DNA of 64,000 bases from JBMOPD01 sp049323615 (GTDB taxonomy: Bacteria; Bacillota; Desulfotomaculia; Desulfotomaculales; Desulfocucumaceae). The position numbers were made by a program, and so were the translations under genes. The stretch is from positions 31,109 to 95,108 of the forward strand of contig JBMOPD010000009.1 in the NCBI GenBank assembly GCA_049323615.1, written 5' to 3'. The notes below the pieces were generated by a model. The model did not search any database. It was not told where the DNA came from and worked only from the letters and a program-made list of their open reading frames with translations. Each line of letters opens with the position of its first letter. Positions within the stretch are counted from its first letter, which is position 1. This document shows positions 26,107-34,663 of this stretch, in pieces.

Positions 26107-26262
26107 ATGAGAAAGCTGTACGGCATGGCCGGTTTGACCCACGGGTTTATTCTCAGGAACAATGCTTCCAAGTTTCCAAACAAACCGGCGGTGATAGATA
26201 TAGAGAGGAACAAGAAATGTACCTACGCCCGGTTGAAGAGGATATTGATAGTCCGATATTAA
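26107..26262 (+). pseudogene. 5' stub of an acyl-CoA synthetase gene
   Basis: From ATG 26107 the frame reads MRKLYGMAGLTHGF, then NNASKFPNKPAVIDIE and KKCTYARL before ending at TAA 26260-26262 (51 codons). This is the characteristic N-terminus of AMP-forming acyl-CoA synthetases up to the first beta-strand region; the rest of the gene is absent. The following 109 bases lead directly to the sigma-54 regulator. It is a decayed tenth AMP-forming ligase, or the scar of a deletion that joined the ligase cluster to the regulator gene. Confidence 0.75.
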
Positions 26263-26371
26263 ATTTAAAAAGCCGGACCTTGCATTTTACCCGGAATGAT
26301 GGGTCGCCTGTGAACTAGTGGAGCACCGGGTTGCCATACCGGCATCACTTTTTCGGGGAGGATGAATTGAG

Positions 26372-28309
26372 ATGAGCAAAATAGCAATCCTTTCACCATT
26401 TTCCGAATTTACTAAAATGTTGCGAAATATCTGCCTGGATAACGACCAGGATATTATCGAGGTGGTGGAGGCATACGGCAGCGAGGCCCTGCATACAGCG
26501 CAAAAGTTGGAAAATGCCGGGTTCGAGGCTATAATCGCCCGCCGGTTTACCGCCGCCCACCTGAAGGAAAACAAGCTGCCCATCCCAATTATAGATTTAA
26601 GAATAAATGAGCTCGATCTTTTACAAAAGATGCACCAGATCGTATCCATGGGTTTTAAAAAGATCGGCTGCCTTTTTTACAGCGAGGAGCTGATGGACTA
26701 TGATTTTGAAGCATTTGAAGAGATTTTGGGCATAAAAATACTGCCTCTGCCCTACCACCTGCCGGGGGATGATATTGAAGACCAGGTGCAGCGCGCCATA
26801 AAAAATGAGGTGGACTTTGTGCTGACCACCGGCATCTGCATCGCCAGGAAATGCGTCAGCAACGGGCTACGGGTGGAAGTGGTATACCCCAGGAAAAGCT
26901 CGGTGATCACGGGCATCCAGAGGGCCAGGGAAACCATTGCCGCCAATAAGCAATACCTGGATTACAGCCGGCAGTTGCAGACAATCATCAACTCGACCCG
27001 GGACGGCATGCTGGTGGTGGACAGCAACCTGGTGATCACCATGATCAACCCGGTGGCGGAGAAAATTTTCAACGTGGTGGCCGGGGAGATTGTCGGCAAA
27101 TCCGTTAATTCGATTCACCCGCAGCTGGATTTGTCTTCGCTGGTGCATCAGCACCGGCAGGAGGAAGATAAAATAGTCCGGTTCGACAACAGGCAGCTGG
27201 TAATCAAGTGGGCGCCGCTGAACATGGATAATAACCTGGTTTGGGGCACCCTGTTCATTGTCCAGGATGTCAGTGAGGTACAGAGGCTGGACCAGCAGAT
27301 CAGGGCCGAAAATATCGCCAGGGGATTGAAGGCCAGGTTTGAGTTAAGTCATATCTGGGGGGTAAGCCAGAAAATACAAAAGGTGAAAAACCAGGCGCGG
27401 CGTTATGCCGAGAGTGATTCAACCATTTTGATCACCGGCGAGTCGGGGACCGGGAAGGAGCTGATTGCCCAGGCCATTCACAACAGCAGCAGCCGGAAAA
27501 ATGGTCCCTTTGTGGCGGTCAACTGCGCCAGCTTACCGGAGACCCTGCTGGAAAGCGAGCTGTTCGGCTATGAAAAGGGGGCCTTTACGGGGGCCGACAA
27601 AAACGGCAAGGCCGGCCTGTTTGAACTGGCCCACAAGGGGACGATCTTCCTGGACGAGATCGGCGACTGCCCGGTTTCGCTGCAGGCCAAGCTCCTGCGT
27701 GTTTTGCAGGAGAAGGAGGTCCGGCGGATCGGCAGTGAGAAGATAATTCCGGTGGACGTGCGGGTGCTGGCGGCTACCAATAAAGATCTTTTAACGGAAA
27801 TTAAAAAGAGGAATTTCCGGGAGGACCTGTATTACAGGTTGAATGTGCTGAGCATCAAGGTCCCGCCCCTGCGGGAGCGCAAGGATGATATCGGGGAACT
27901 GTCCAACCTCTTCATCGAAAGGTGCCGGGCCGGGACCGTGAAAAAGGTTCCCCCTTTTTCCCCCGTTCAGATCAGGAAATTGTCCCTCTATCACTGGCCC
28001 GGCAATATCCGGGAACTGGAGAATTTCGTTGAAAGATACGTTTTACTTTATAGGGCCGGTGACAATGTCGACAGCCTTATTGATCAGTTTTTGATCGAGA
28101 GCGTGTCACAGGAAAATTTCCGGTCTGAGGACCCGGACGTACTGGAGATCAGGATCGGCACGCTGAAAGAAATGGAGCTGCAGATTTTTATCAAGATGGT
28201 TGAGGGGTTAAAACTGGATAAAAACAAAGTGGCCAGCCTTTTGAATATCAGCCGGACCACCCTATGGAAGAAGCTGAGGGACGTAGGTTATACCGTCGTT
28301 GAAAAGTAA
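26372..28309 (+). CDS. Sigma-54-dependent activator with PrpR_N, PAS, AAA+ and Fis-type HTH domains
   Basis: A 645-residue enhancer-binding protein. Residues 1-190 form a PrpR_N-like sensor; residues 205-310 a PAS domain (LQTIINSTRDGMLVVDSN). The AAA+ domain has Walker A GESGTGKE near 356, the sigma-54 contact loop EKGAFTGADK near 402, and HWPGNIRELENF near 545. The C-terminal HTH (about 610-640, LLNISRTTLWKKL) binds DNA. It needs ATP to open sigma-54 promoters. PrpR_N domains sense pathway metabolites, as in propionate catabolism. A matching promoter with an upstream inverted repeat lies just after it (28329-28429) and another at 10601-10702, its probable targets. Confidence 0.93.
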   Translation: MSKIAILSPFSEFTKMLRNICLDNDQDIIEVVEAYGSEALHTAQKLENAGFEAIIARRFTAAHLKENKLPIPIIDLRINELDLLQKMHQIVSMGFKKIGCLFYSEELMDYDFEAFEEILGIKILPLPYHLPGDDIEDQVQRAIKNEVDFVLTTGICIARKCVSNGLRVEVVYPRKSSVITGIQRARETIAANKQYLDYSRQLQTIINSTRDGMLVVDSNLVITMINPVAEKIFNVVAGEIVGKSVNSIHPQLDLSSLVHQHRQEEDKIVRFDNRQLVIKWAPLNMDNNLVWGTLFIVQDVSEVQRLDQQIRAENIARGLKARFELSHIWGVSQKIQKVKNQARRYAESDSTILITGESGTGKELIAQAIHNSSSRKNGPFVAVNCASLPETLLESELFGYEKGAFTGADKNGKAGLFELAHKGTIFLDEIGDCPVSLQAKLLRVLQEKEVRRIGSEKIIPVDVRVLAATNKDLLTEIKKRNFREDLYYRLNVLSIKVPPLRERKDDIGELSNLFIERCRAGTVKKVPPFSPVQIRKLSLYHWPGNIRELENFVERYVLLYRAGDNVDSLIDQFLIESVSQENFRSEDPDVLEIRIGTLKEMELQIFIKMVEGLKLDKNKVASLLNISRTTLWKKLRDVGYTVVEK

Positions 28310-28328
28310 ACGGGATTCCAGTAAAACG

Positions 28329-28366
28329 TTCGGGAAATGAACTGTAATGTTCATTTCCCTTTTTTT
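28329..28366 (+). promoter_or_regulatory. Inverted repeat with T-run: putative activator site and terminator
   Basis: GGGAAATGAAC (28332-28342) and GTTCATTTCCC (28349-28359) form an 11-bp perfect dyad around TGTAAT, followed by seven T. It therefore fits an intrinsic terminator for the regulator gene ending at 28309. The same core, with the same preceding GTTCGGG, occurs at 10601-10636. Here too its centre is about 70 bp upstream of a sigma-54 -24 element, so it may double as the activator binding site. Confidence 0.7.
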
Positions 28367-28413
28367 AGCCGGCAATCACGATCGGTTCCCGGTTATAACA
28401 AGTTCTCCGGATC

Positions 28414-28429
28414 CGGCATTGAACTTGCA
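28414..28429 (+). promoter_or_regulatory. Sigma-54 (-24/-12) promoter
   Basis: CGGCATTGAACTTGCA has GG at 28415-28416 and GC at 28427-28428, the exact 12-base period. It is about 105 bp upstream of the CaiB-type gene and 70 bp downstream of the dyad centre. The first base is C rather than the consensus T. Predicted start near 28440. Confidence 0.7.
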
Positions 28430-28535
28430 TATATGATAGGCACCGTGGAGAAGACTGAAGGGCCTGATCAAGGCGCCACAGCCGATGGCCGGCCGGGATG
28501 CGGGGGTATTTTGCCTTTAGTAGGGGGGATTTTTT

Positions 28536-29678
28536 ATGCTGCCTTTAAGCGGGATTCGCGTCCTGGATCTCACCAGCCTGCTGCCGGGGCCTTTTTGTTC
28601 GATGATCCTGGCCGATTTGGGGGCCGAGGTGATCAAGGTGGAGCGGCCGCCCGGCGGGGACCCCGCCAGGACCGCCCTGCCCGGCCTTTTCGGCGCATTA
28701 AACAGGAATAAAAAGAGTGTTACCCTCGACCTCAAGAACCGGCACGGGAAAATTGCCTTCGCCGGGCTGCTGGAGAGAAGTGATGTGCTCCTGGAGGGCT
28801 TCCGCCCCGGCGTGCTGGCCAGGCTGGGCTTCGGCTGGGAAGAGGCCCGGGCGGTCAATAACCGGCTGGTTTACTGCTCAATTTCCGGCTACGGCCAGGA
28901 CGGCCCCTACCGCGACCTGCCAGGCCACGACGTGAACTACCTGGCGGTGGCCGGGGCACTGAGCATCAGCGGCGACCCGGAGGGGGGGCCGGCGGCCTGG
29001 GGTGGCGTCCAGATCGCCGACCTGTGCTCGGCCATGTACGCCGCCGTGGCCATCCTGGCCGCCCTGCGGCAGCGGGAGCGGACTGGCGGGGGCGCGTACC
29101 TCGACGTGTCCATGACGGACAGCGTGGTGGCCTGGATGGGGCCGAGGATCGGAGAGTATTACGGCAGGAGCAGGCCCCCCAAGGAGAGGTTTATGGGAAG
29201 AGGGGGCTACGGGACATATAGGGCCGGGGACGGGAAGTACCTGGCCGTGGGGTGCGTGGAGGACCACTTCTGGCAGAGGCTCTGCCAGGCCCTGGGGCTG
29301 GCCGGGATGGCTGAAAATGAAAGGTACGGCACCTGGGTCAGTAGGATTGAGCTGAGCAGGGAGATAAATTCCGTGCTGGCGGAGTGTTTTTTGAAAAAGG
29401 ACCGGGATACGTGGCTGGAATTGCTGAGAAGGGCGGACGTACCGTGCAGCCCGGTAAATTCCATCGATGAGTTGATGGAAGACCCCCATATTTTGAGCAG
29501 AAAACTGATTGAACATATCGGCGGCTTCCCCGTCGTCGGGTTTCCGGTCAAATTTGACGGGATGGAGGTCAGGGCGGTGGATCCGGGGCCTGAACCGGGC
29601 CAGCATAATGAGGAGTTGCTGGGCGGCGGAGGATGGGGAACGGCCGCCCGGGATCCTGGGAGGCGCCGCTGTGAGTGA
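28536..29678 (+). CDS. CaiB/BaiF family (class III) CoA-transferase
   Basis: A 380-residue class III CoA-transferase. The N-terminal LSGIRVLDLTSLLPGPFCSMILADLGAEVIKVE signature is clear in pieces, and the catalytic aspartate lies in YLDVSMTDSVV (about D192). These enzymes transfer CoA from one thioester to a free acid without ATP use, often formyl-, succinyl- or aryl-type acids. ATG follows TAGGGGGGA. It is the first gene after the second sigma-54 promoter. Its end overlaps the GTG of a broken CoA-transferase gene by 8 bp. Confidence 0.9.
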   Translation: MLPLSGIRVLDLTSLLPGPFCSMILADLGAEVIKVERPPGGDPARTALPGLFGALNRNKKSVTLDLKNRHGKIAFAGLLERSDVLLEGFRPGVLARLGFGWEEARAVNNRLVYCSISGYGQDGPYRDLPGHDVNYLAVAGALSISGDPEGGPAAWGGVQIADLCSAMYAAVAILAALRQRERTGGGAYLDVSMTDSVVAWMGPRIGEYYGRSRPPKERFMGRGGYGTYRAGDGKYLAVGCVEDHFWQRLCQALGLAGMAENERYGTWVSRIELSREINSVLAECFLKKDRDTWLELLRRADVPCSPVNSIDELMEDPHILSRKLIEHIGGFPVVGFPVKFDGMEVRAVDPGPEPGQHNEELLGGGGWGTAARDPGRRRCE

Positions 29679-29876
29679 ACAAGTCAAAATCATGATCATG
29701 GGCGAGGCCGTCAGCCGTTACGTTAAGGACGGGTGCACAATCAGCCAGTGCGGCCTGATTATGCGGGAGCCTCTGGCCGCCTGTCACGAGATCATCCGGC
29801 AGGGCAGGAAAAACTCACCTGTATCGGCGGTGGCGCCGAGGCGCCCAACTTGCTGATCGGTGCCGGCACGATGTAA
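29671..29876 (+). pseudogene. 5' remnant of a class I CoA-transferase alpha-subunit gene
   Basis: GTG 29671 begins a frame with GEAVSRYVKDGCTISQCG and AACHEIIRQGRKN, the typical start of a CoA-transferase alpha subunit. Near 29814 the frame shifts by -1; the expected continuation LTCIGGGAEAPNLLIG is read in the next frame and ends at TAA 29874-29876. The remaining 200 or more residues are absent. The start overlaps CaiB by 8 bp, so the ancestral gene was co-translated. A decayed gene truncated before the ACAD at 30043. Confidence 0.8.
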
Positions 29877-30042
29877 AACAGGCGGCGGGGATATCTTAAG
29901 TCAGTTATTTTGGGATACCGTAAAATTTCACAATATTTTATATTTTAATTTAATTTCATTTTTTCCGGGGTACCGCCGGGAGGGTGTTCGCCCGGAAAAG
30001 CGGTGCAGAAGAATAACTTTGTTAGGAGGGATTTTGCAAAAA

Positions 30043-31206
30043 ATGGATTTTAAATTTACGGAACAGCAGCGCATGCTGAAAAAGACCATCGCCGAGTTTG
30101 TTAAAAGGGAGTGCCCGCCGGAATACACACGGAAGCTGGACGAAGAGGGCAGGTTCCCCCACGAGGTCTGGAAAAAGCTGGCCGAAACCGGCTTCCTGGG
30201 AGTTTCCATTCCCGAGGAATACGGGGGAAGCGGCGGAGACATCCTGGATTACGTTATTTTAATCGAGGAACTGAGCCGGGGGAGCATTGCCGTGGCCTTC
30301 GCCTTCTTTCTCACCGTATGCTTTGGCGGCAAGTCCATAGGCCTCTACGGGACGGAGGAACAGAAGAAGTTCTTCCTGCCGAAGCTGGCCGCCGGGGAAT
30401 GCAAGTTTTCCCTTTGCCTCACCGAGCCCGGCGGTGGAACGGACATCCTGGGGGCAATGTCCACCTGCGGTGAGCGGCAGGGGGATTACTACCTGGTTAA
30501 TGGGCAAAAAACCTTTATCAGCGGCGCCGACGTGGCCGACTATTTTATTACCGTCCTGAGGACCGGCAAAAACCCGGCCAGGAAGGCCGACGGGATTACC
30601 GTTCTGGTGCTGGAGGCGAAAACGCCGGGAATAGAGGTCAGACCCCTGAAAAAGCTGGCCCTGCCGTCAGTTTCCGCCTGCGAGGTCTTTTTCGAGGATG
30701 TGAGAGTTCCCTGCTCATGCGTGCTGGGCCTGGAAGGAGAGGGCTGGTACCAGCTGGTGACCACCCTGGACAACGAAAGGATTGGGGTGGCCGCCATGGC
30801 CGTAGGGTTGGCCCAGGGGATATTCGACCGGGTGCTGGGTTATGCCAAAGAAAGGCAGGCCTTCGGCCGGCCCATCGGCCAGTTCCAGGCCATCCAGCAC
30901 TACCTGGCCAAGGCGGCCACCGAGATCGAGGCTGCCCGGCTGCTGCTCTACAGGGCTGCCTGGCTCCAGGCCGGCGGGGAAAGGTGCGACGTGGAAGCCA
31001 CCATGGCCAAGTACTTTGCTTCCCAGACGGGGTTCGAGGTGGCCTCCATGGGCATCAGCGTAATGGGGGGCTACGGGGTGATGAACGAGTACGATGTGGG
31101 CCGCCACCTCCACATTGCCAAAGGATTTACCTTCGCTCCCATCAGCAATGAGATGTGCCTGAATTATATCGGCACGGTGGGGCTGGGACTGCCCAAAAGT
31201 TATTAA
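30043..31206 (+). CDS. Acyl-CoA dehydrogenase
   Basis: A 387-residue ACAD with LTEPGGGTD and GQKTFISGAD. The classical C-terminal Glu site is replaced (TFAPISNEMCLNYIG); a Glu in DNERIGVA near 245 can serve as the base, as in isovaleryl/long-chain types. It ends GLGLPKSY, the same tail as the ACAD at 51406, so the two are paralogues. AGGAGGG lies 12 bp before ATG 30043; TTG 30034 is an alternative. The 166 bp upstream are AT-rich with no clear promoter. Confidence 0.9.
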   Translation: MDFKFTEQQRMLKKTIAEFVKRECPPEYTRKLDEEGRFPHEVWKKLAETGFLGVSIPEEYGGSGGDILDYVILIEELSRGSIAVAFAFFLTVCFGGKSIGLYGTEEQKKFFLPKLAAGECKFSLCLTEPGGGTDILGAMSTCGERQGDYYLVNGQKTFISGADVADYFITVLRTGKNPARKADGITVLVLEAKTPGIEVRPLKKLALPSVSACEVFFEDVRVPCSCVLGLEGEGWYQLVTTLDNERIGVAAMAVGLAQGIFDRVLGYAKERQAFGRPIGQFQAIQHYLAKAATEIEAARLLLYRAAWLQAGGERCDVEATMAKYFASQTGFEVASMGISVMGGYGVMNEYDVGRHLHIAKGFTFAPISNEMCLNYIGTVGLGLPKSY

Positions 31207-31237
31207 AAAAATTCAGGATGAAAGGAGATTGCCGGCA

Positions 31238-32887
31238 ATGTGGCACGAGTGGGAAAGCCAGACATTCAATAAGATTTTTGATTACGCCTGTCAGGAGTGG
31301 GGTGACAGGGAGGCGCTGGTGAGCTACAACCTGCGCCTGACTTACCGGGAGTACCGCAGGAAAATATTTACCCTGGCCAGTGCGCTTAATAAGGTGGGGA
31401 TAAAGAAGGGAACCAAGGTGGCCCACCTGCTTCCGGTCACTCCCGAATGGGCCTACCTCTACTGGGCGCTGCACCGCCTGGGCGCCATCCTGGTCCCGCT
31501 TAACCTTACCTGGGTGGGCCGCGAAATAGTCCAGGGACTTGCCCTTACCGATGCGGATGTTCTTGTGGTAACGGACAATTTCCGGGGGATTGATTACGTT
31601 TCGGTGCTGCGGGAAATGTGTCCGGAAATGGAGGGCAGTGAGGCCGGAAAGCTGCGGATTGAGAAGCTTCCCTGCCTGAAAACGCTGATCGTGGTCAGCC
31701 CCGGCGGGAATAAATACGGTTTTGCCCACGATTTCAACGGCCTGATGGCCGCCGGAAGAGGCTACAGCGCCAGGGAAATCACCGCCCTGGGGGAGGAGGT
31801 AAAACCCGATGACCACTGCCTTTTCCTCTTGACTTCCGGAACCACCGGGTTTCCCAAGCCGGCCATCCACGCGGAACAGAACATCCTTTTCGGCTTAGCC
31901 GGCTACGCCGACGGGATGGAGCTGAGGGAGACGGACAGGGAATTGATCGTTGCGCCCAACTACCACGTGGCGGGCATTCTCTGCCTCGGGTATCCCGTGC
32001 TGCGGGGGGCGTGCGTCCACCTGATTGAATTTTTCGATCCGGAAGAGGCCCTGAAAACCATTGAAAAAGAAAAAATTACCGTCATATTCGGCTTTGATAT
32101 TCACTATTTGAGAATGAAACAGCACCCGCACTTCTCGCACTACGACATCAGCAGTTTGAAAAAGACCATGATTGGATCCAATCCCGGATCTTACGAGGCC
32201 ATCAGGGAAATGGGCATCACTCACCAGGGGAACATATACGGGTTTACCGAATACGTGGCTTGCCAGGCTTACCTGCCGTACCGGGACAGGTTTAAGGAGG
32301 ACAAAATGAAATACAGCCACGGCCGGCCTGTGTGCGGGGCCGGCGTGACCCGGTTCAAGGTGGTTGACCCGCAGACGGGTGAAGCCCTCCCCCCGGGCAG
32401 TCCTGGTGAGCTGTGCGTGAAGGGGCCGGCCCTTTTCAAGGGGTACTACAAGATGGAGGAGGAGTTCCACGCCTGTATGGACAGGGATGGCTTCTTCCAT
32501 TCCGGGGATTACGGCTGGGTGGATGAAGACGGGTACGTGTACTACCGGGGCAGGATAAAAGACATGATCAAGACCGGCGGGGAGAACGTGGCCGCCCGGG
32601 AGGTGGAGGTGTTCCTGGAAACGGAATGCCCCTGGGTGGAGACCGCCCAGGTGTTTGGAGTTCCGGATCCCAAGTGGGGAGAAGCGGTGACCGCCATGGT
32701 CCAGTTGACCCCCGGATCCGGCGTTACGGCCGAGGAATTGCGGGAGTTTTGCCGGGGGAAAATAGCCGGCTATAAAATCCCCAGGCATTTTCTGATTGTT
32801 CAGCCCAGCGAGTGGATTGTTACGCCCACCGGGAAGTACAACAAAGTGGCCTTAAGGCAGAAAGCCATGGAAAAACTGGGCCTGTAA
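31238..32887 (+). CDS. Acyl-CoA synthetase (AMP-forming), divergent
   Basis: A 549-residue ANL ligase. The P-loop reads LTSGTTGFPKPA near 197 (second Gly replaced by Pro), the A5 region YGFTEYV near 335, the hinge YYRGRIKDMIKTGGENV near 435, and the lysine in TPTGKYNKVAL near 535. AAAGGAG lies 10 bp before ATG 31238. It follows the ACAD at 30043 by 31 bp, probably in one operon with CaiB and the next ligase. Confidence 0.9.
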   Translation: MWHEWESQTFNKIFDYACQEWGDREALVSYNLRLTYREYRRKIFTLASALNKVGIKKGTKVAHLLPVTPEWAYLYWALHRLGAILVPLNLTWVGREIVQGLALTDADVLVVTDNFRGIDYVSVLREMCPEMEGSEAGKLRIEKLPCLKTLIVVSPGGNKYGFAHDFNGLMAAGRGYSAREITALGEEVKPDDHCLFLLTSGTTGFPKPAIHAEQNILFGLAGYADGMELRETDRELIVAPNYHVAGILCLGYPVLRGACVHLIEFFDPEEALKTIEKEKITVIFGFDIHYLRMKQHPHFSHYDISSLKKTMIGSNPGSYEAIREMGITHQGNIYGFTEYVACQAYLPYRDRFKEDKMKYSHGRPVCGAGVTRFKVVDPQTGEALPPGSPGELCVKGPALFKGYYKMEEEFHACMDRDGFFHSGDYGWVDEDGYVYYRGRIKDMIKTGGENVAAREVEVFLETECPWVETAQVFGVPDPKWGEAVTAMVQLTPGSGVTAEELREFCRGKIAGYKIPRHFLIVQPSEWIVTPTGKYNKVALRQKAMEKLGL

Positions 32888-32927
32888 GGCCAGGATAAAT
32901 ATAAGGTATGGAAAGGAGTGAAAAATT

Positions 32928-34610
32928 ATGCGGTGTTATCCCGAGAAGGTCACCAGGAGGTATTACGAGATCGGGGCATGGGATGATAAGACGTGGAACG
33001 ATTACATTAAAGAACACGCGTCCAACACCCCGGATAAAGAGGCTGTGGTTGACCAGCCCAACAAGGAAGAAACAATGGGAGTCGGACCTTTGCGGCTGAC
33101 CTGGAAGGAATTCAAAACTCTGGTGGACAGACTGGCCCTGAATTTTTTGGAAATCGGCGTCAGACCCGAAGATGTGGTTTTTATCCAGTTGCCCAACTGT
33201 ATAGAATTGATTCTGGCGGAAATGGCCCTGGACAGGATAGGGGCTGTCGGCACCTTTTCACCCATGCGGCACCGGGCCACCGAGGTAAGGTACACCATTC
33301 AGAAGACCGGAGCAAAATTTGCCCTCTGCATGAAGAAATACATGGACTTTGATTATCTGGAATTGATTACTAAACTCCGGCCCGAATGCCCCACTTTGCA
33401 GCAGGTTGTTGTGTGTGCCGGGGGAGTTCCGGCCGGGACGCTTTCGCTGGCCAAAATGCTGGAAAACAGGCTGGAGGAAAAATATCCCGTCGGCTACCTG
33501 GATCGATTCAGGCCGTCCCCGGACGATGTCTTAACCCTCTGCCTGACCACCGGCACCGAGGCCCTGCCGAAGGTGGTGCCCAGGACGCCGAACAGCTGGA
33601 AGGCGATTACCAGGGCCCTCCTGGCGGCCACCGGCCACGGCCGGGAAACGGTGTTTTCCGGGCCGTTTCCCTACATGAACATGGGGGGCCTGGGAGTCCA
33701 GCTTTACCCGTGGATCATGGCCGGCGGAAAGTTTGTGGTTCACGACCCCTTTAACGTGGACATTTTTCTGAGGCAGATCACCGAGGAAAAGATCAATTAC
33801 ATCATTGCCGTGCCGGCCATCTACTTCGCCATGCTCAACCACCCGGAACTGGGTAAAAAGTACGATATCAGTTCCCTGACCGTGGTGGGCTGCGGCGGGG
33901 AGGCTCCCCCGCACACGGTGATTGAAGAGCTGGACAGGCGGGGGATAACGGTGATAAACGAGTTCGGGGCCACTGAGGGATGGGGCTTTTTTACCCTGCC
34001 CGGCCAGCCCGTGGAGGAAAGAAAGGATTTGTTCCGCCTGGATGAAATCCTGAAATACCTGCCGGGGATGGAGTTCAAGGTGATCGATCCGGCCACGGCC
34101 GAGGAGCTGCCCCCCGGGATGGAAGGCGAGCTCATCGTCCGGGGTCCCGAAGTATTTTCCGGCTACCTGAATGCCCCCGAGGTTAATGAAAAGTCCTTTA
34201 CCAGGGACGGCTTTTTCCGCACCGGCGATCTGGCCTGCCTGAACGCGGACCACACCTTGAAGTACGTGGGTAGGGTAAAGGATATGATCATCCGCAGCGG
34301 GCAGAATATCAGTCCCGCAGAGATTGAGCTCATCCTCCAGTATCACCCCAAAATTTACGAAGTGTCGGTAATCGGCATACCCGACCCGGTCAGGGGCCAG
34401 AGGGTGTGCGCCTACGTCACGCCCAAGCCCGGCGAGACCATTGCCCTGCCGGAGATCGTCTCCTTTATGCGGGAGAAGCAGGTGGCTTCCTACAAGATTC
34501 CCGAGCGGCTGGAGATTATGGAGGTGCTGCCCAAGGGGCCCAGCGGGAAAATACTGAAAAGGGTACTCAGGGAAGACCTGGCGGAAAAATTAAAAGGAGA
34601 AGGGGGCTAG
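32928..34610 (+). CDS. Acyl-CoA/aryl-CoA ligase-like protein with an unusual P-loop
   Basis: A 560-residue ANL protein. The phosphate loop is atypical, LTTGTEALPKVVPRT near 206, and the start (YYEIGAWDDKTWNDYIKEH) resembles 2,3-dihydroxybenzoate-AMP-ligase-type proteins. The A5 motif NEFGATEGWGF, the hinge YVGRVKDMIIRSGQNISP and lysine GPSGKILKRVL are intact. It may act on an aromatic or alicyclic acid (inference). ATG follows GGAAAGGAG. Confidence 0.88.
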   Translation: MRCYPEKVTRRYYEIGAWDDKTWNDYIKEHASNTPDKEAVVDQPNKEETMGVGPLRLTWKEFKTLVDRLALNFLEIGVRPEDVVFIQLPNCIELILAEMALDRIGAVGTFSPMRHRATEVRYTIQKTGAKFALCMKKYMDFDYLELITKLRPECPTLQQVVVCAGGVPAGTLSLAKMLENRLEEKYPVGYLDRFRPSPDDVLTLCLTTGTEALPKVVPRTPNSWKAITRALLAATGHGRETVFSGPFPYMNMGGLGVQLYPWIMAGGKFVVHDPFNVDIFLRQITEEKINYIIAVPAIYFAMLNHPELGKKYDISSLTVVGCGGEAPPHTVIEELDRRGITVINEFGATEGWGFFTLPGQPVEERKDLFRLDEILKYLPGMEFKVIDPATAEELPPGMEGELIVRGPEVFSGYLNAPEVNEKSFTRDGFFRTGDLACLNADHTLKYVGRVKDMIIRSGQNISPAEIELILQYHPKIYEVSVIGIPDPVRGQRVCAYVTPKPGETIALPEIVSFMREKQVASYKIPERLEIMEVLPKGPSGKILKRVLREDLAEKLKGEGG

Positions 34611-34663
34611 CAGGCGCCCCCCGGCGAAACTCATTGACGAATATAAGAAAGGAAGAAATCAGC

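Noticed and set aside
26085..26318. 77-residue reading frame overlapping the ligase stub
   Set aside because: It has no recognisable domain; the other frame gives a clear ligase N-terminus.
26314..26335. -24/-12-like TGGAGCACCGGGTTGCC before the activator gene
   Set aside because: Spacing is 13 and the -24 element lacks GGCA, so it is not a credible sigma-54 promoter.
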